From NCBI GenBank assembly GCA_022376515.1, contig WTXI01000007.1, positions 992,001-1,056,000 on the forward strand: a stretch of 64,000 bases of DNA, given 5' to 3'. Below, piece after piece: positions 32,167-43,064 of the stretch. The position numbers and the translations under genes were made by a program. The notes beneath the pieces are model-generated. The model made no database searches, was not told the DNA's origin, and saw nothing but the letters and a program-made list of their open reading frames with translations. This DNA comes from Lactifluus volemus (lineage: Eukaryota; Basidiomycota; Agaricomycetes; Russulales; Russulaceae). The number at the start of each line of letters is the position of its first letter. The first letter of the stretch is position 1.

Positions 32167-33414
32167 CTACTTTTGTTTGTGCTTCCGAGCCCATCTCTTC
32201 TTCGCCACTCTAATATCTCTCTCGAATCGGCCCTTCTTCCTTTGTCTCTGCCCCTCCACAACGTCCCCACTGTCCTCCCGTGCCCTAACTCTAGATCGTG
32301 CCAAGGCGCCTTCTTTGCGTCCCCTCGCTCTCAGTTCTTCGTACCCATCGCCAGCAAGAGCCTTGCCCCTGCGTTCCTCCCTGAGAATCTCCGCAAACTC
32401 GTCTTCCAATCCGCCACCCCTTCTTTTGCTGGTAATACCTCCCGCACCTCCTAGTGCAATATCTTCTTCGTCTTTCCTTCGACGTCGCTCATCCTTCTTC
32501 TTGAGGACAAGCCGCGTCATGTTATCTTCCTCAAACTCTTCCATCTGCCGTAGTTCCCGCGCGCGCACGCTCTGCATAGAGGGCACGATGCCCAAGCCAG
32601 TGGCAGACTCCACAAATGGCCTCTCCGGATCAAGATGTGCAAGCGAAGCGAGGGCGTGCGGGGCAGGCGGCGGACGGCGCGAACGAGCCTCTTTCGATGT
32701 AGGTTCAACGTACGGCATCGGTGCCAACTTTGGCGGGCGGTAGATCCCGTCTTGAGATGCTGCGTCCGCATCTTGGTCACCGTCCTTGTCGGATCCTTCA
32801 CCAACGAGGGCCTCTGGATTTGGGCGAAACGCAAGTGGATCTACTACGGAACTCGAGCATCAGCGTCTAACGAAAATATGTGCGAGGGATGCGATAGCTG
32901 AGAGAAGCTGACCATTGACATTTTTATTATCTGAGGGTTCCTCCGCCGCGAGCTGAACGAGTTTTTCGATTTGGTACCGCATCTTGCTTTCAAGTAATTT
33001 GATTTTCTCGAGCACGACACGGCCCTCGATCATTGAATCGACCAGGTCACCCGCGTTTGCCCCTCTTCGACCACGCTCAGAAGAATTGAAGGGCTCCGGA
33101 GGCGGTGAGCGGGTCGTGAGGGAGAGCCCGAGAACGCGATGCGACTGGAGGAGAGCTAGAGATTGCATGTATGAAAGGAGCAGGTGGTGCTTCAACGAGA
33201 GGAGCGAGATGCCATCCTTGAAGTCAAGATCGGACGTCTTTTCTCGTCTGTGCAAATGGGCTACGAGATGCAGTTATATCTACACTGTACATTCAGGGAC
33301 GTACTTTTCACGCAGACCCTGTATTAGCTCGCGCACAGAGACCACGCTTTTTGTCATCTCTGTCATGACCTCGCAGAAATCTTGCTGGTTTCCCTCGATG
33401 ACCTCTTCTGCCAT
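32167..33414 (-). CDS. LCP5/neuroguidin-like Sas10/Utp3-family protein
   Basis: Predicted nucleolar factor of U3 snoRNP-dependent 18S rRNA processing (yeast Lcp5 and animal neuroguidin type). Exons 33414-33305, 33247-32913 and 32843-32167 give 373 residues. The Sas10/Utp3 domain is at residues 20-120: the helical DFKDGISLLSLKHHLLLSYM and VVLEKIKLLESKMRYQIEKL segments are characteristic. The middle has the conserved YRPPKLAPMPY motif typical of Lcp5, followed by ERPFVESATGLG-like sequence. The C-terminus is strongly basic (KRRGGG..., KKGRFERDIRVAKKRW) and suits RNA binding and nucleolar import. The chosen ATG gives MAEEVIEGNQQDF; no better start is near. Confidence 0.9.
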
Positions 33415-33842
33415 CACGAAGTCCTACTGAAGAGAGAAAAAATGTCAAAACTTGGGGGTTCCGCAACAACACACAGACAGAAATCAGTTAACGGTTTTCT
33501 AGGCCGCCGCCTCTGTGAGGCGTAGTGCATGGCAGCAGAGTTTCATCTCAGAGCCCAGTGCGTTTCATCACCCGTTTTGTCGAGTCGAAGACAAAAGCAC
33601 GCACCGATTTTGCTCTTCTGGCCTGACTCAAGTGGGAGGAAGGCGGAGTGGTGGCTGTGAGCGCTACGGTAAACCTTTGTTGTAAAGGTGGCGGCGCCAC
33701 GCGGACTGCCTCGCCTTTTGTGCTATGCTTCTCGTTTGATGAAAATGACTATATCATCATCACTCTACTTTTCCTTCTCCCCTCTCGTTGCATGCCACTT
33801 TGTCTCCCTTGGAAGACTAGGTCCCGCCGTGAAGTGACCGTC
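33415..33842. promoter_or_regulatory. Divergent promoter region of LCP5-like and MUG113-type genes
   Basis: 428 bp between opposed start codons. A frame opens upstream of 33843 in phase with the MUG113-type gene but reads like leader sequence. No clear TATA box seen. Confidence 0.45.
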
Positions 33843-35437
33843 ATGACAAGCAAGAGAGACAAAGCAGACGAGAAACGCGCGCGCAACTTTCTCGACTCGT
33901 TCAAGGCGCTGACGCTTGCGGGCCAGAGCAAGTCGGCCACTACCACGACTGACAAGCCAGATATCGTGGACGGTCGTGCGCCTCGACACGCACAGGGATA
34001 CTACACAATCCCTGGCAGCTTTGCCCCACTCTCGCCCACACCGCATCTCCCGTCCTCGCCATACCCACCACCGCCACCTCACCTCAATAATGCGGTTGCC
34101 GCGATACCCCCTCCCCCAGTTTTGCACTCGAGAATGCCAGTTCCCCAGAAGACGTCGCTGACGATGCAGTATGCCATTACCGGCTCTCTCCCTCCGCAAA
34201 GTGCCTTGGCCACGCCACCGCGCGTCCCGGCGTCGCACCGCACGGTCGTAGGTCCCTCATATTCCCCTGCGGATCTCGGCATCCGCACTCCAGTTCCACG
34301 TCCAGGTTCTGGGGATTTGCCTGCGCCACCACCACTACCACCCCCTCTTGGGCACTCCAGGACACCTCAACCACCGAAACTGCATCCCGCCCCTCCGTTC
34401 TACCACCGTCGTGCGCGATCGGAGCCGCTCTCCCCTCCCCCACCTCCCGCTACACCCCCTTCAGACGTCGGAAAGGAGACGAGGCAGTGTTGCGGGATCA
34501 CCGCAGCAGGAAAGCGGTGTCGCAAGCATGTCAAGGCATCTGATGCGCAAGCCCGCACAGACTGCGACGTCTTCTGTCATGTACACGGGAACAAGCTTGG
34601 CGAGCCGAGCGGGTTTTATGACCGTAAGACGGGACAGACGTTCGTGAAATTTCAGGGTGAGTTGCATGCGCTTACCATCTTTTTTTCTATATGCATATAT
34701 GTGCGTGGGTTCTCACCACCGTGAATCACCGCGCGCAGATTGGATACCCGAATATCTGGGGCAGGCAACCCAAGTCGCGTTACGGTCAGAGATGCAGAAG
34801 GCCCGCGCACTAAGCGACGTCGAGGGTTACATATATGTCTTTGAGATCCTTGGTATGCCCTGCCCTCTCTTATTGCTGCTTTCCTACTGTCATACCAACC
34901 CTCAATGCGCGTAGATCCCACAGATAAGAAGTTTTTACATCTCAAGGTCGGTCGCGCGACAAACTTAAACAGACGTATGGATCAATGGGGCAAGCAGTGC
35001 GGCTCCAAAGAGCAGATCCTTCGTGGGTTTTGGCCGGGAGGAATGGACAAGGACGGTGTGCCGATGAAAGGTCTCGTCCAGGCTGGACCGAAAGGTCCGT
35101 GGTGCCACCGTTTAGAGCGACTGGTGCATATCGAACTAGCGGACTTGGTGACATCTACTCCGTATCTTGAGCACGGATATCCGAATACCGTTGCGAATAA
35201 AGAGGTGAAAAACGGAGGTAAGAGGGATGCGGTTAAATGCGTAGATTGTAGGTGTTCCCTCGGTGTCTGCGTAACGTGGCTAACGTGTGTCGTGTTTTTT
35301 TTTGAGGCAACACTGTCCATCAAGAAATTTTTTCGTTTGAGCGAGTCACGGAAGGTCGATATAAGGGTCTCGAGTGGGAGAACATTGTGAAACCAGTGAT
35401 TGAAAAGTGGGGAGGATTCGTCGAGGCTTACTTATGA
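33843..35437 (+). CDS. GIY-YIG (T5orf172/MUG113-type) domain protein
   Basis: Exons 33843-34656, 34739-34852, 34915-35262 and 35325-35437 give 462 residues with consistent phases. Residues 1-210 are a low-complexity Pro/Ser-rich region after MTSKRDKADEKRARNFLDSF. Then a Cys/His block follows (CCGITAAGKRCRKH, CDVFCHVHGNKLGEPSGFY), probably zinc-binding. The domain resembling S. pombe mug113 and phage T5orf172 follows: GYIYVFEIL stands for the GIY-YIG pair, and LKVGRATNLNRRMDQW holds the conserved K-V-G-R. After this a CVDC pair and IFSFERVTEGRYKGLEWENI lead to the C-terminus. GIY-YIG domains are nucleases, but activity in this fungal branch is not established. A decayed inverted copy lies at 20.8-21.7 kb. 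Confidence 0.87.
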
Positions 35438-35931
35438 GTGAAATGTATCGATAACCTTCAAGTTGTAACTTATTGCGTTCATCACGCTTGCCATAACTCC
35501 CACTCGATCTCGCCACCAAGTATCTCGGATGGCGAAGCGGTAGACGTGCCAAGTCAGTTTCTACCAATGAAGTAGGATTGAGCCGTTGAGGGCTGGCCCC
35601 CTCTCACATTGATGAAAGCCGATTCCCCGATGACTCGGATGCTGCTATCTCGGCGATAGAAATCAGTCTTACAGTGACTCCCGGCTTTAGTTTACTTGTG
35701 AAGGAGATTGATATCGATCATGATTGAACGTGTCTAAATCCCCCCCCCGCGAACGAGACCGACACTTGAGAACATGAAAAGAAATTGCGTGGTAACTTAT
35801 ATCAAATAAATGAGTACAATGCAACAGTGTCCTTTGGTCGTAATAAATCGTGAACTAAACTAATTATAAGAATCTACAGCTAGCCCGAAACAAAGTCCGT
35901 CGTGATCATAAATAGCTTTGACGCGTGGTCA
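35438..35931. other. Convergent spacer, no gene
   Basis: 494 bp between the MUG113-type gene and the convergent cupredoxin gene. Includes a homopolymer C run near 35.74 kb. I see no RNA gene or ORF of note. Confidence 0.45.
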
Positions 35932-37144
35932 TCACAACATGAGCCCAACAAGCACCGCTGCGAAGCTGATGGCAATCATATGCAGACCGCTAAGATGCAC
36001 GGCGCCAGCGCCGTTCTTACTTCCGCTGCCAGAGCCCGTCGAGTTCGAACTTGAGCTTGACGACGTTCCGTTGATCTCCTTCGCACGCGCTACGAAAGCC
36101 TCAAAGCTTTTCGAACTAGACTCGTTCGCATTGGCCGAAAAGACCATGCCCTGACCGCAATGACCGGTCTGACGACAGAAGACCCATATCGGTGAGGAGT
36201 CGTTCACCACGACGGTGAAGGTGGGGAACGAGGTGGCACTCGCATCGACAGGCATGCTAGTGGTAGGTATGAGTTAGCAAACGCGGGGCGTGGGGAAAAG
36301 ACAAGACAAGTATGACGTACAAATTAGAGTCAAACCCAACTTGGCTGCTCGTTTCCGCGAGTGGTACGCAAGGCGCGTTGAAGCTGGACTGCGTCGCGGT
36401 GTGGTTCTTGAGGTTGAACTTAAACGTGATGGTGTCACCAGGCTGAGCAGTAATGTTTGAAGGCCGGAAGGCCAGAATGCCCGTGCCACCGACTGTGATC
36501 ACGTGGTCCTGGGAGGTTGAAGAAGTACCTGTTGAGGTAGCCGGAGCAGCGGCGCTTGAGACAACTGGGGAAGCAGATGATGGTGCAATGGAGGAGGCGG
36601 CACCAGTACTCATAGCAGCAGCTTTGAATTGTTGGAACTGGGCATCTGATTCTGGGTTGATGGCGAAAACCATGCCTTTTTGGCAGTGGCCAGTTTGGCG
36701 ACAGTATATCCAGACGGGATTCCTATCTGTCACCGCGAACTGGGCCTGCGGGAAAGGGCCACTGGTGTTGTTGTCTGGTACGGGAACGCTGACAAAGGGC
36801 GTCAGACTCGTAATGATGCAGACGGGAAAAAAAGTGACATACAAATTAGAATCAAAGCCACCCGGCAGGGGAGTACAGGGTTGCTGAAAGGTGGACGCCG
36901 TCACGGTGTGATTCTTCTGCAAAAAGGTGAAGGTGACGATATCTCCGGGATTGGCCATCTAAGTGATAGTTGTTTGTCAAGAGCTAAACAAAAGAGACGG
37001 ATACAAGCAACCTACCACGGAGGAAGGGGTATACGCGATAATCCCACCTCGACCACCGACTGTTACCGGGATGTTGGCAGCATTCGCAGGTAGAACGGCC
37101 AAAAGGCCAGACAAGGCAGAGATAGCGAAGAGTTTAGAGAGCAT
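35932..37144 (-). CDS. Two-domain GPI-anchored cupredoxin
   Basis: A secreted blue-copper-type protein with two tandem cupredoxin domains. Exon 1 (37144-37016) encodes a signal peptide (MLSKLFAISALSGLLAVLPA) and the start of domain 1 (IPVTVGGRGGIIAYTPSSV). Domain 1 has KNHTVTAS (His ligand) and CRQTGHCQKGM (Cys, His and Met ligands). A Ser/Ala/Thr-rich linker leads to domain 2 (ITVGGTGILAFRPSNITAQP, KNHTATQS, CRQTGHCGQGM), with all ligands kept. The tail is Ser/Gly-rich and ends in a hydrophobic segment (HMIAISFAAVLVGLML), the GPI-addition pattern. In both domains an intron interrupts the same codon after DSN, with a phase-2 donor (TT|GTAYGT), so the duplication was of genomic DNA. Likely at the plasma membrane or wall; substrate unknown. 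Confidence 0.9.
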
Positions 37145-39789
37145 TATATTAACTAGGTGTCAGGTAAACCAGAAGAGTAGCCCGAATGACAACCAGGTCA
37201 GAAGTGAGAAGTGAGAAGTGAAGTGAGTTGGGTGGGCCATCCAGGAAGAGAGGGGGGCTTTATACCGAAGAATTGCAACGATGGACAATAGCGATGCGCA
37301 ATACAATAAAGCGCCTTTGTCATTCAGACGAAGGCTGCAAGACCTCCGAGGCCGAGGCAATGATACCCAAATAAGGTAACCATTATGACGAAACGAGGCG
37401 ATGCACTTCGGCTACCGCGGAGTGAACCTTGCATCGCCACCGATTTCAAATGGCACGGGGTTAATCGTTCGTTCTGTGGCCAACAGTATGAGCTAGAACA
37501 CGAACGAATGACCGCTATGTACACTTGATTCACCGCTGAATTCGAGGGCGATGAGCGTTTCATCTCGATCACCTGTTACGTCAGTACAGATATTACTGTA
37601 AAACACCCGAGAGATAGACAGCAACTCCCAAAAAAATGGCGCGAGGATGCGTGACCCTGAATGTCCTCGCCATCTGTATTAAGTTCGGCATTCAACCTAG
37701 CATCAGACAGCAGCCGAAAGTTAAATGGCGTGTGCGATGATTGTCCCATACAAAGGACAATGCTCAGATTACTTGCACACTAACTTGCACGAGAACTAAG
37801 GGAGGCTAACTACTGTAGGTAGAATATATAAGTCCAGTCGATGTAACTATGCAAAGATATGGAGCCGAGGTCGATTGTAAGGTCACAGTATCTCCGCGCA
37901 CACCAGATGTAGCCGCGGGCCACGCTTGCCAGTGCTGTCATACTGTAATTAATAACCAAGTAACTATCAAACCGAAGATCAGAAAACAGTAATTAGATCA
38001 AAGTAGAAACAATTGATACCGGTCACGCTCAATAATCAACAGCACCTTCGACTCGTCGCCTCCTACACCATTTGCACTTGGCCCTGGCCCTGGCGGTTGC
38101 GCAAATAAAAAATTCGAAGAGATAAAATGGACATGGGCTTCGATTTCTCAAGCTGTGGCTCGTCTTTCCGTCTTGCACAGAAGCCCTGTCCTACTAGTAT
38201 CTCCTTCTTGAATTAATTATCGCCATGGGTTTAAGTTGACGTCGGTAATACATGCCACAAAAGCAGTGATCTCGATACGCGAAGAACATTAATCAGTGAT
38301 GCGCACAGCGTCACAGAAGGACTCTCGTCAGTGGTGCTTTGTCTGCCCACTCAACGAAAAGCCTTGATACTGTAGATATTAATTTCTTGGACTTTTCCCG
38401 CCTGAGACCCAAGTGGAAGAGGGGATATGACGTACGAGGTGCTTGCCAGTGGGCGGAGCGCCCACTGACAGACAGTGATATCTTTGATAACTCTAATTTC
38501 ACATGGCAATATCTGAAATTTAAAGAAGTACGGACCTGTGCGGTCTACTTCATCACGCCGTGCCCCAATCGACGAGAACACGAGACGCAAACGTTTACGC
38601 AAGACGCGGAGCACGGCGCCGAGTTCCCACCAAGAACGGCACGTGACGTAGCCCTGCGTCAGCCTGACTGTGGATAAGAGGAGTCATACGTGCGTTGGGA
38701 AGACAGGAAGACAAGCATCATCTCCGTGCAGAGGTGCTCGAAGTCATTGGGCAATCTTGCATCGGACGCGGATGCGGGTTTTGAATATGGCGAGGAGAAT
38801 CGACATTTGGTATAGTGGCCAGTATTGAAGCGCCGACGGCTGTGCCGTGTGTGCCTCAATTTGCGAAGCACGGCCATGATGAGCCATCGTCGGGATGAAA
38901 CGGAGAGAGCCAGAACCAGTAGCTCGGCCATAACGAAAATTCCGTGCAACATCCAACAAAGGAGCATTTCGGATGGGTGGTATTGTAACTTAACCGACAC
39001 GGCGACACCCGCCTTATTGTGCATGGTATCTAGTTCCACCCGGAAAATTATGTTACAGCAACTTGACCTATTGTTAGACCTTTTTCGACCTTCTTACAGA
39101 AAGTGCTTTGAGTCGGAGGTCAAGTCCAAAGTCTCCAAGAAGGTCAGGATGTCGGAGGTTGGAAAAAGAAGTCACCAAAGCCATTGTTATGCACAGCCAT
39201 GGATAAGACCAAATTTCTCACGGCCATCGCAATGGCACTAAAATTTCTCAACAATGGCCATTATTCTGCCTGCACGTATCTCATTGTCAACGACAATGCC
39301 GTTCTGACATCTTGCACCTTATACAGTACAATAGGCGGACAATGAGGTGCCATTTCAGGATGTTTCAATTCTAGGCGTGCCTATTCCAATCAAATTTCCG
39401 ATTGAAGCCGGCACGATGGTTTTTTTTTTCGACATAGTAGTGGTCTTGGGCACCAAATCGACCTTTGGCTAGCTGGCACTATTCTGCACTGTATGGTCAT
39501 CGTCTAGACTTTTCGTCGACGCCGAGTAATTTGGTTGGACCTCAAGGGGACAGCTGTTCAGGTGGCCGGCGCCGGCGCCGTCCTGTCATGACTGGCACTT
39601 TCACCGCCTGGTATTATCCAGACACATGATAGACGTTGGGAGAACGTGAACCTCAATTTTCCGGAAAGGACGGGGTACCATCGACGGTAATTCATGCGAT
39701 AAGACGACTGCCTTCCACTGGCAACACGGGCAAGGAAACCTGCGCCAGTTATCTTCCATGCGTTGTGGCACTCCACCCTTTGCTTCCTC
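37145..39789. other. Gene-poor stretch of about 2.6 kb
   Basis: Mostly AT-rich or degenerate sequence. It includes the opposed small ORFs at 38.3-39.0 kb (listed separately for the better one), a poly-T run near 39.42 kb and a GGCGCC-rich patch near 39.57 kb. No RNA gene or transposon recognised. Confidence 0.4.
38659..39039 (-). CDS. Doubtful small membrane ORF
   Basis: A 126-codon frame starting MELDTMHNKAGVAVSVKLQY, with a hydrophobic segment MLLCWMLHGIFVMAELLVLA and a basic, Arg/His-rich stretch after it. Downstream on the same strand (38311-38614) another frame reads DRTGPYFFKFQIL and could be a further exon. No known family and no supported splice junction, so this may be chance. Confidence 0.22.
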   Translation of the reverse strand: MELDTMHNKAGVAVSVKLQYHPSEMLLCWMLHGIFVMAELLVLALSVSSRRWLIMAVLRKLRHTRHSRRRFNTGHYTKCRFSSPYSKPASASDARLPNDFEHLCTEMMLVFLSSQRTYDSSYPQSG

Positions 39790-39796
39790 TATAAAT
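39790..39796 (+). promoter_or_regulatory. TATA box of tandem gene A
   Basis: TATAAAT lies 63 bp upstream of the start codon at 39853. Tandem gene B has a TATA box at a matching distance. Confidence 0.55.
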
Positions 39797-39852
39797 GGCT
39801 CTCACGGGGGTGTGATGTTCATCACCCACACACCTCGCCCTAACTCCTAGTC

Positions 39853-40274
39853 ATGTCTTATCCTATCTTGTCAGCCCCGAGATTGTGCTGGGATGTGAAG
39901 GCATTGGGCTCTCTGGGAATGTCAGGCGATATAACTCAACTTCATCCCAATATCCTCACGTATCGCCATGACTCCAGAACGGTTCAATTTACGCCGGGAG
40001 AGACATACGAGGCGAGTCTGCCATATATTGCTTGGTATCGAGCGCACAAGTTGACCCATGAATTCAGAAAACCATTGAGTATGCTCAGAAGGCCTTTCCG
40101 GAGCTCAGAAACGTCGATCGTGAACGAATATCCTTGGAAGTCCATAGTCCTTTGCTAGGTCACAGTCAGCAGACGACGGTGGGAATTGGACGAATGGCCT
40201 GGGCTGTCTTGGTACCCACGCTCGCGCGATTCGAAATCGTGGAAGTCTGCGTCGCAGCTGCTCCCCAGCATTAA
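39853..40274 (+). CDS. Unrecognised protein, tandem gene A (shorter copy)
   Basis: Exons 39853-40011 and 40068-40274 give 121 residues. The intron has a GC donor (GAG|GCGAGT) and a TTCAG acceptor. The protein is clearly paralogous to gene B, 1.7 kb downstream: shared blocks are ILTYRHDSRTVQFTPGETYE (exon 1), then YAQKAFPELRNVDRERISLE and GRMAW...ARFEIVEVCVA (exon 2). It stops at AAPQH, where gene B continues through a third exon, so A has lost the C-terminal 50 residues or so. Start choice: ATG 63 bp after the TATA box; the in-frame Met in MSGD (39919) is the one that aligns with gene B. No known domain; composition suggests a small soluble intracellular alpha/beta protein. Confidence 0.68.
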
Positions 40275-41548
40275 AACATTCCACGCTAACCGAGGTCGGC
40301 GTAGGATTAAGTATGAGAAATTGAAACGACGGTAAGGACAAATTACTACTGTAAAAGTTAGCTACTGAACTGGGTCGTCAAAAAAAAAAGGTCTGTAGTT
40401 GAATGGATTCATTGACAAAAAAAATACTACACTGTTCAACCTGACCAGATCCAGGAACTAGTATATGATCACTACATTGAAATGACCCTAATACAGCTGT
40501 AGCAACAATACCGTCTCAACCAGAACATGAAGTGTTTGATATGAAGTCTGGCTAAAAGGGCATGAATTATTCTACGTAAATATGCCGCTTTCGAATCCCA
40601 AGGTGGATCCGCATCTTGAAATACGACTTGCTCGGGATCTGAAGGTCTGAAGGATGACGCACACACATGGTTGTGATTACCTGTGACATGACCATCGATT
40701 GAGAGTGTCATTTCTGTGGTCACTGGCATTTACAATAACTCAAGCTTGCGAAAGGTCACCGCAGAACCTTCAGTTTCTGAGGCCATCCAATGCGTGTAAA
40801 TTCTCCGTATTTCCTTGCGCCGACAAGGTCATTGGGACCAACTCCTTTGACAGGTGAGTCATACATAATGAGATAACGAGCGGGTGTCCCATCCACTCCG
40901 AATGTACTCGAACTTGAATGTCAGCCCTTTAGGCGAGGGCCTGAATAGCACCAGTGGCGGGGACGGGTGAAGGATGACTAAACGTCCGAGTCGACGAGAA
41001 TGTGTTCAACACTGTTCAACACAAACGCAGCCGAACAAAGTCGGCTGTGGCGATGATATGTTTTTGTTTGTTTTGGCCATTTCTTTTTTCACTCTTTTGT
41101 GTTTGTTGCATCCCTTGATGATACGCGCTTTTTTTTTCGGAGTTTGATGCATTGATGTCTTATCGATTTCAGTCAATTTGCATCGGAACCACAGCCACGC
41201 CACGATTTTCATGAACATGGCCCACGCAACAATCACCTTCTCGGGTAAAATGGGTAGTAACATGGGTTACAATGGATGGGTTCAGTTATCCATTGCCAGT
41301 GGCTCCGAAAGATACAGGTTGGTCCCCCCAAGGAGGCAGCGTATACAGTTGGCCAGCGGATCTCAGCTGTGTTGCAGTGACTGGCACTCCAGCCATGTGT
41401 GCCACTATCCGGATACGGGACCTTGAACGTGGCTTGAAACCGGTGAAACTATTCGGAAAGGGGCAATCGGCTGCTGCACGTGATACATCGACGCTTTTAC
41501 CCAGCCACACAGCTGTACATCCGGCACCAACCCTTTTGCGTCGTTCCT
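40275..41548. other. Spacer between tandem genes A and B
   Basis: About 1.3 kb. A minus-strand frame at 40472-40729 (with PWDSKAAYLRRIIHALLARL) and a plus-strand frame at 41272-41553 look partly protein-like but have no motif and no splice partners. Nothing else recognised. Confidence 0.35.
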
Positions 41549-41555
41549 TATAAAA
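41549..41555 (+). promoter_or_regulatory. TATA box of tandem gene B
   Basis: TATAAAA ends directly before an ATG at 41556, which is therefore too close to be a normal start. The next in-frame ATG (41619) is 70 bp away, like the arrangement in gene A. The box thus decides the start. Confidence 0.5.
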
Positions 41556-41618
41556 ATGCACGAGGTCGAGTACTGGTCGAGTGTACAACATCTTCAACAA
41601 CTTAACCCGCTCTCATCA

Positions 41619-42187
41619 ATGTCAGGAAATGTGGCTCGACCCTCTCCCGATATCCTCACCTATCGCCATGGCTCCCGAATGGTTTATGTCACGCCAGCAG
41701 AAACCTTTGAGGCATGTTTGCAATTTTTTTTTTGGCATGATTCCGGGATCGCTTATTGGTTCATGAATTCAGCAAGCCCTCGACTTTGCTCAGGAGGTTT
41801 TTCCGGAGCTCAGAAACGTCGACCGTGAGCGAATATCCTTGGAGGTCCACAGTCCTCAGTCAGTGCGGGGTCAAGCTCCGCGTTCGACCGTGCAAATCGG
41901 GCGAATGGCCTGGCTTCCCGTGATATCCACCCTCTCGCGATTCGAGGTTGTGGAAGTATGCGTCGCGCCCGCTCCTCTGCCTTCCGTGATCTATTCTGGT
42001 TCGGCTGCTGCATTACCACCCTACGCCCTAGAACCAAGTGTACATCACAGGAAATGGGGCTCGAAATGAGCTTGATCCATCCAAGCTCGTCCTCGGCGGC
42101 TTTATCCACGACCTGGGCTTTAGGGACATCTTGCGACTGCTGCTGCCAATGCACGTATTCGTCGATGGAAATGTCCTCCGTCCGTGA
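41619..42187 (+). CDS. Unrecognised protein, tandem gene B (longer copy)
   Basis: Exons 41619-41711, 41773-41998 and 42051-42187 give 151 residues in consistent phase. Intron 1 again has a GC donor (GAG|GCATGT) and a TTCAG acceptor at the position used in gene A. Intron 2 is GTTCGG...CAG. Blocks: DILTYRHGSRMVYVTPAETF, ALDFAQEVFPELRNVDRERI, GRMAWLPVISTLSRFEVVEV, then exon 3 with LDPSKLVLGGFIHDLGFRD and LLLPMHVFVDGNVLRP. Exon 3 is absent from gene A. I recognise no domain. The pattern of RHGSRxVYVxPxxTYExA followed by a helix and RISL looks like a small ubiquitin/PB1-like fold, but that is speculation. Confidence 0.7.
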
Positions 42188-43064
42188 TGGGCCTGGGGAT
42201 TTTCGACGTTCCACATTTGCGGTCCTATCTTGTGGATGCCTGGGCAAGATCCGGCCCGGATGCACCGCCACCGACGATACACAATCTTCCTCTTGATTAC
42301 TGCACATTCTTTTTTTTTTTGGCCTGGCCCAGAGTCTCCTTAGACTATGATGCTTTTTCCCTGCATCAGTCTATTACCCCAAGGGCTGAGTTCAGTGCCT
42401 ATTGTTTTACGCTCAGTTTCATGCCGTGTTACCTGAAAGGATTCTGACATTTACTTCACTTCTAGTGTACTGTGTGCTCACCCTGCCTCCATTTTACTAT
42501 ACCCGTTCCGTTATCAACTCAAAGGACCATGGCTATAAAGGACCTTCTTCATGGTTGTCGCAATCGGATTTATAACTAACTGATACCTATTGATACCTGT
42601 TACACTAAGATCAATGACTAGTATTTGTTCAACGTTACCCTGCTTTCAGGTCATCATTCGTACTGAGGTTGGGAGCTGCTGTAGTACAGCTACAGGAAAA
42701 TCATGCTTTGGACTACGGATGCAATAATACCGGAACGTGACTGCATATTTTCAAGTCGTCCGGTGTCAAGTAGGGCGCCAAATCCCACAGCTTTGGCACA
42801 GCCAAAAGGACGAATCGTGGACTCGGACCGGTGCTAGTACAGTACAGTACTAACCAGCTGCATCTTAATCGGATAGTATAGTAGGAATGACTCTTGGAGT
42901 CAATTTGCCCGAGTGGCACAAATACAGAGACATTAGATACGTAAACTATTTGATACATCCTCAGCTCGTACAACAACCCACCGGAACTACTCGTAACTTA
43001 TGCGGTACAAATAGAGGGCGATGGAAGGAAATGACTCTAATGAGATCCCATAACAAGCTTCTTC
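42188..43064. other. Convergent spacer between gene B and PAN2
   Basis: 877 bp, AT-rich, with poly-T near 42.31 kb. Frames present are short and without motifs. Confidence 0.4.

Noticed and set aside
32177..32743. 188-codon plus-strand frame
   Set aside because: Antisense shadow of the LCP5-like exon; low-complexity Ser/Leu/Pro translation.
41556..41618. Upstream ATG of tandem gene B as the start
   Set aside because: It directly follows the TATA box, leaving no room for a leader; the next in-frame ATG at 41619 fits the spacing seen in gene A.
41810..42307. 165-codon minus-strand frame
   Set aside because: Antisense to exons 2-3 of tandem gene B, whose plus-strand blocks are conserved in gene A.
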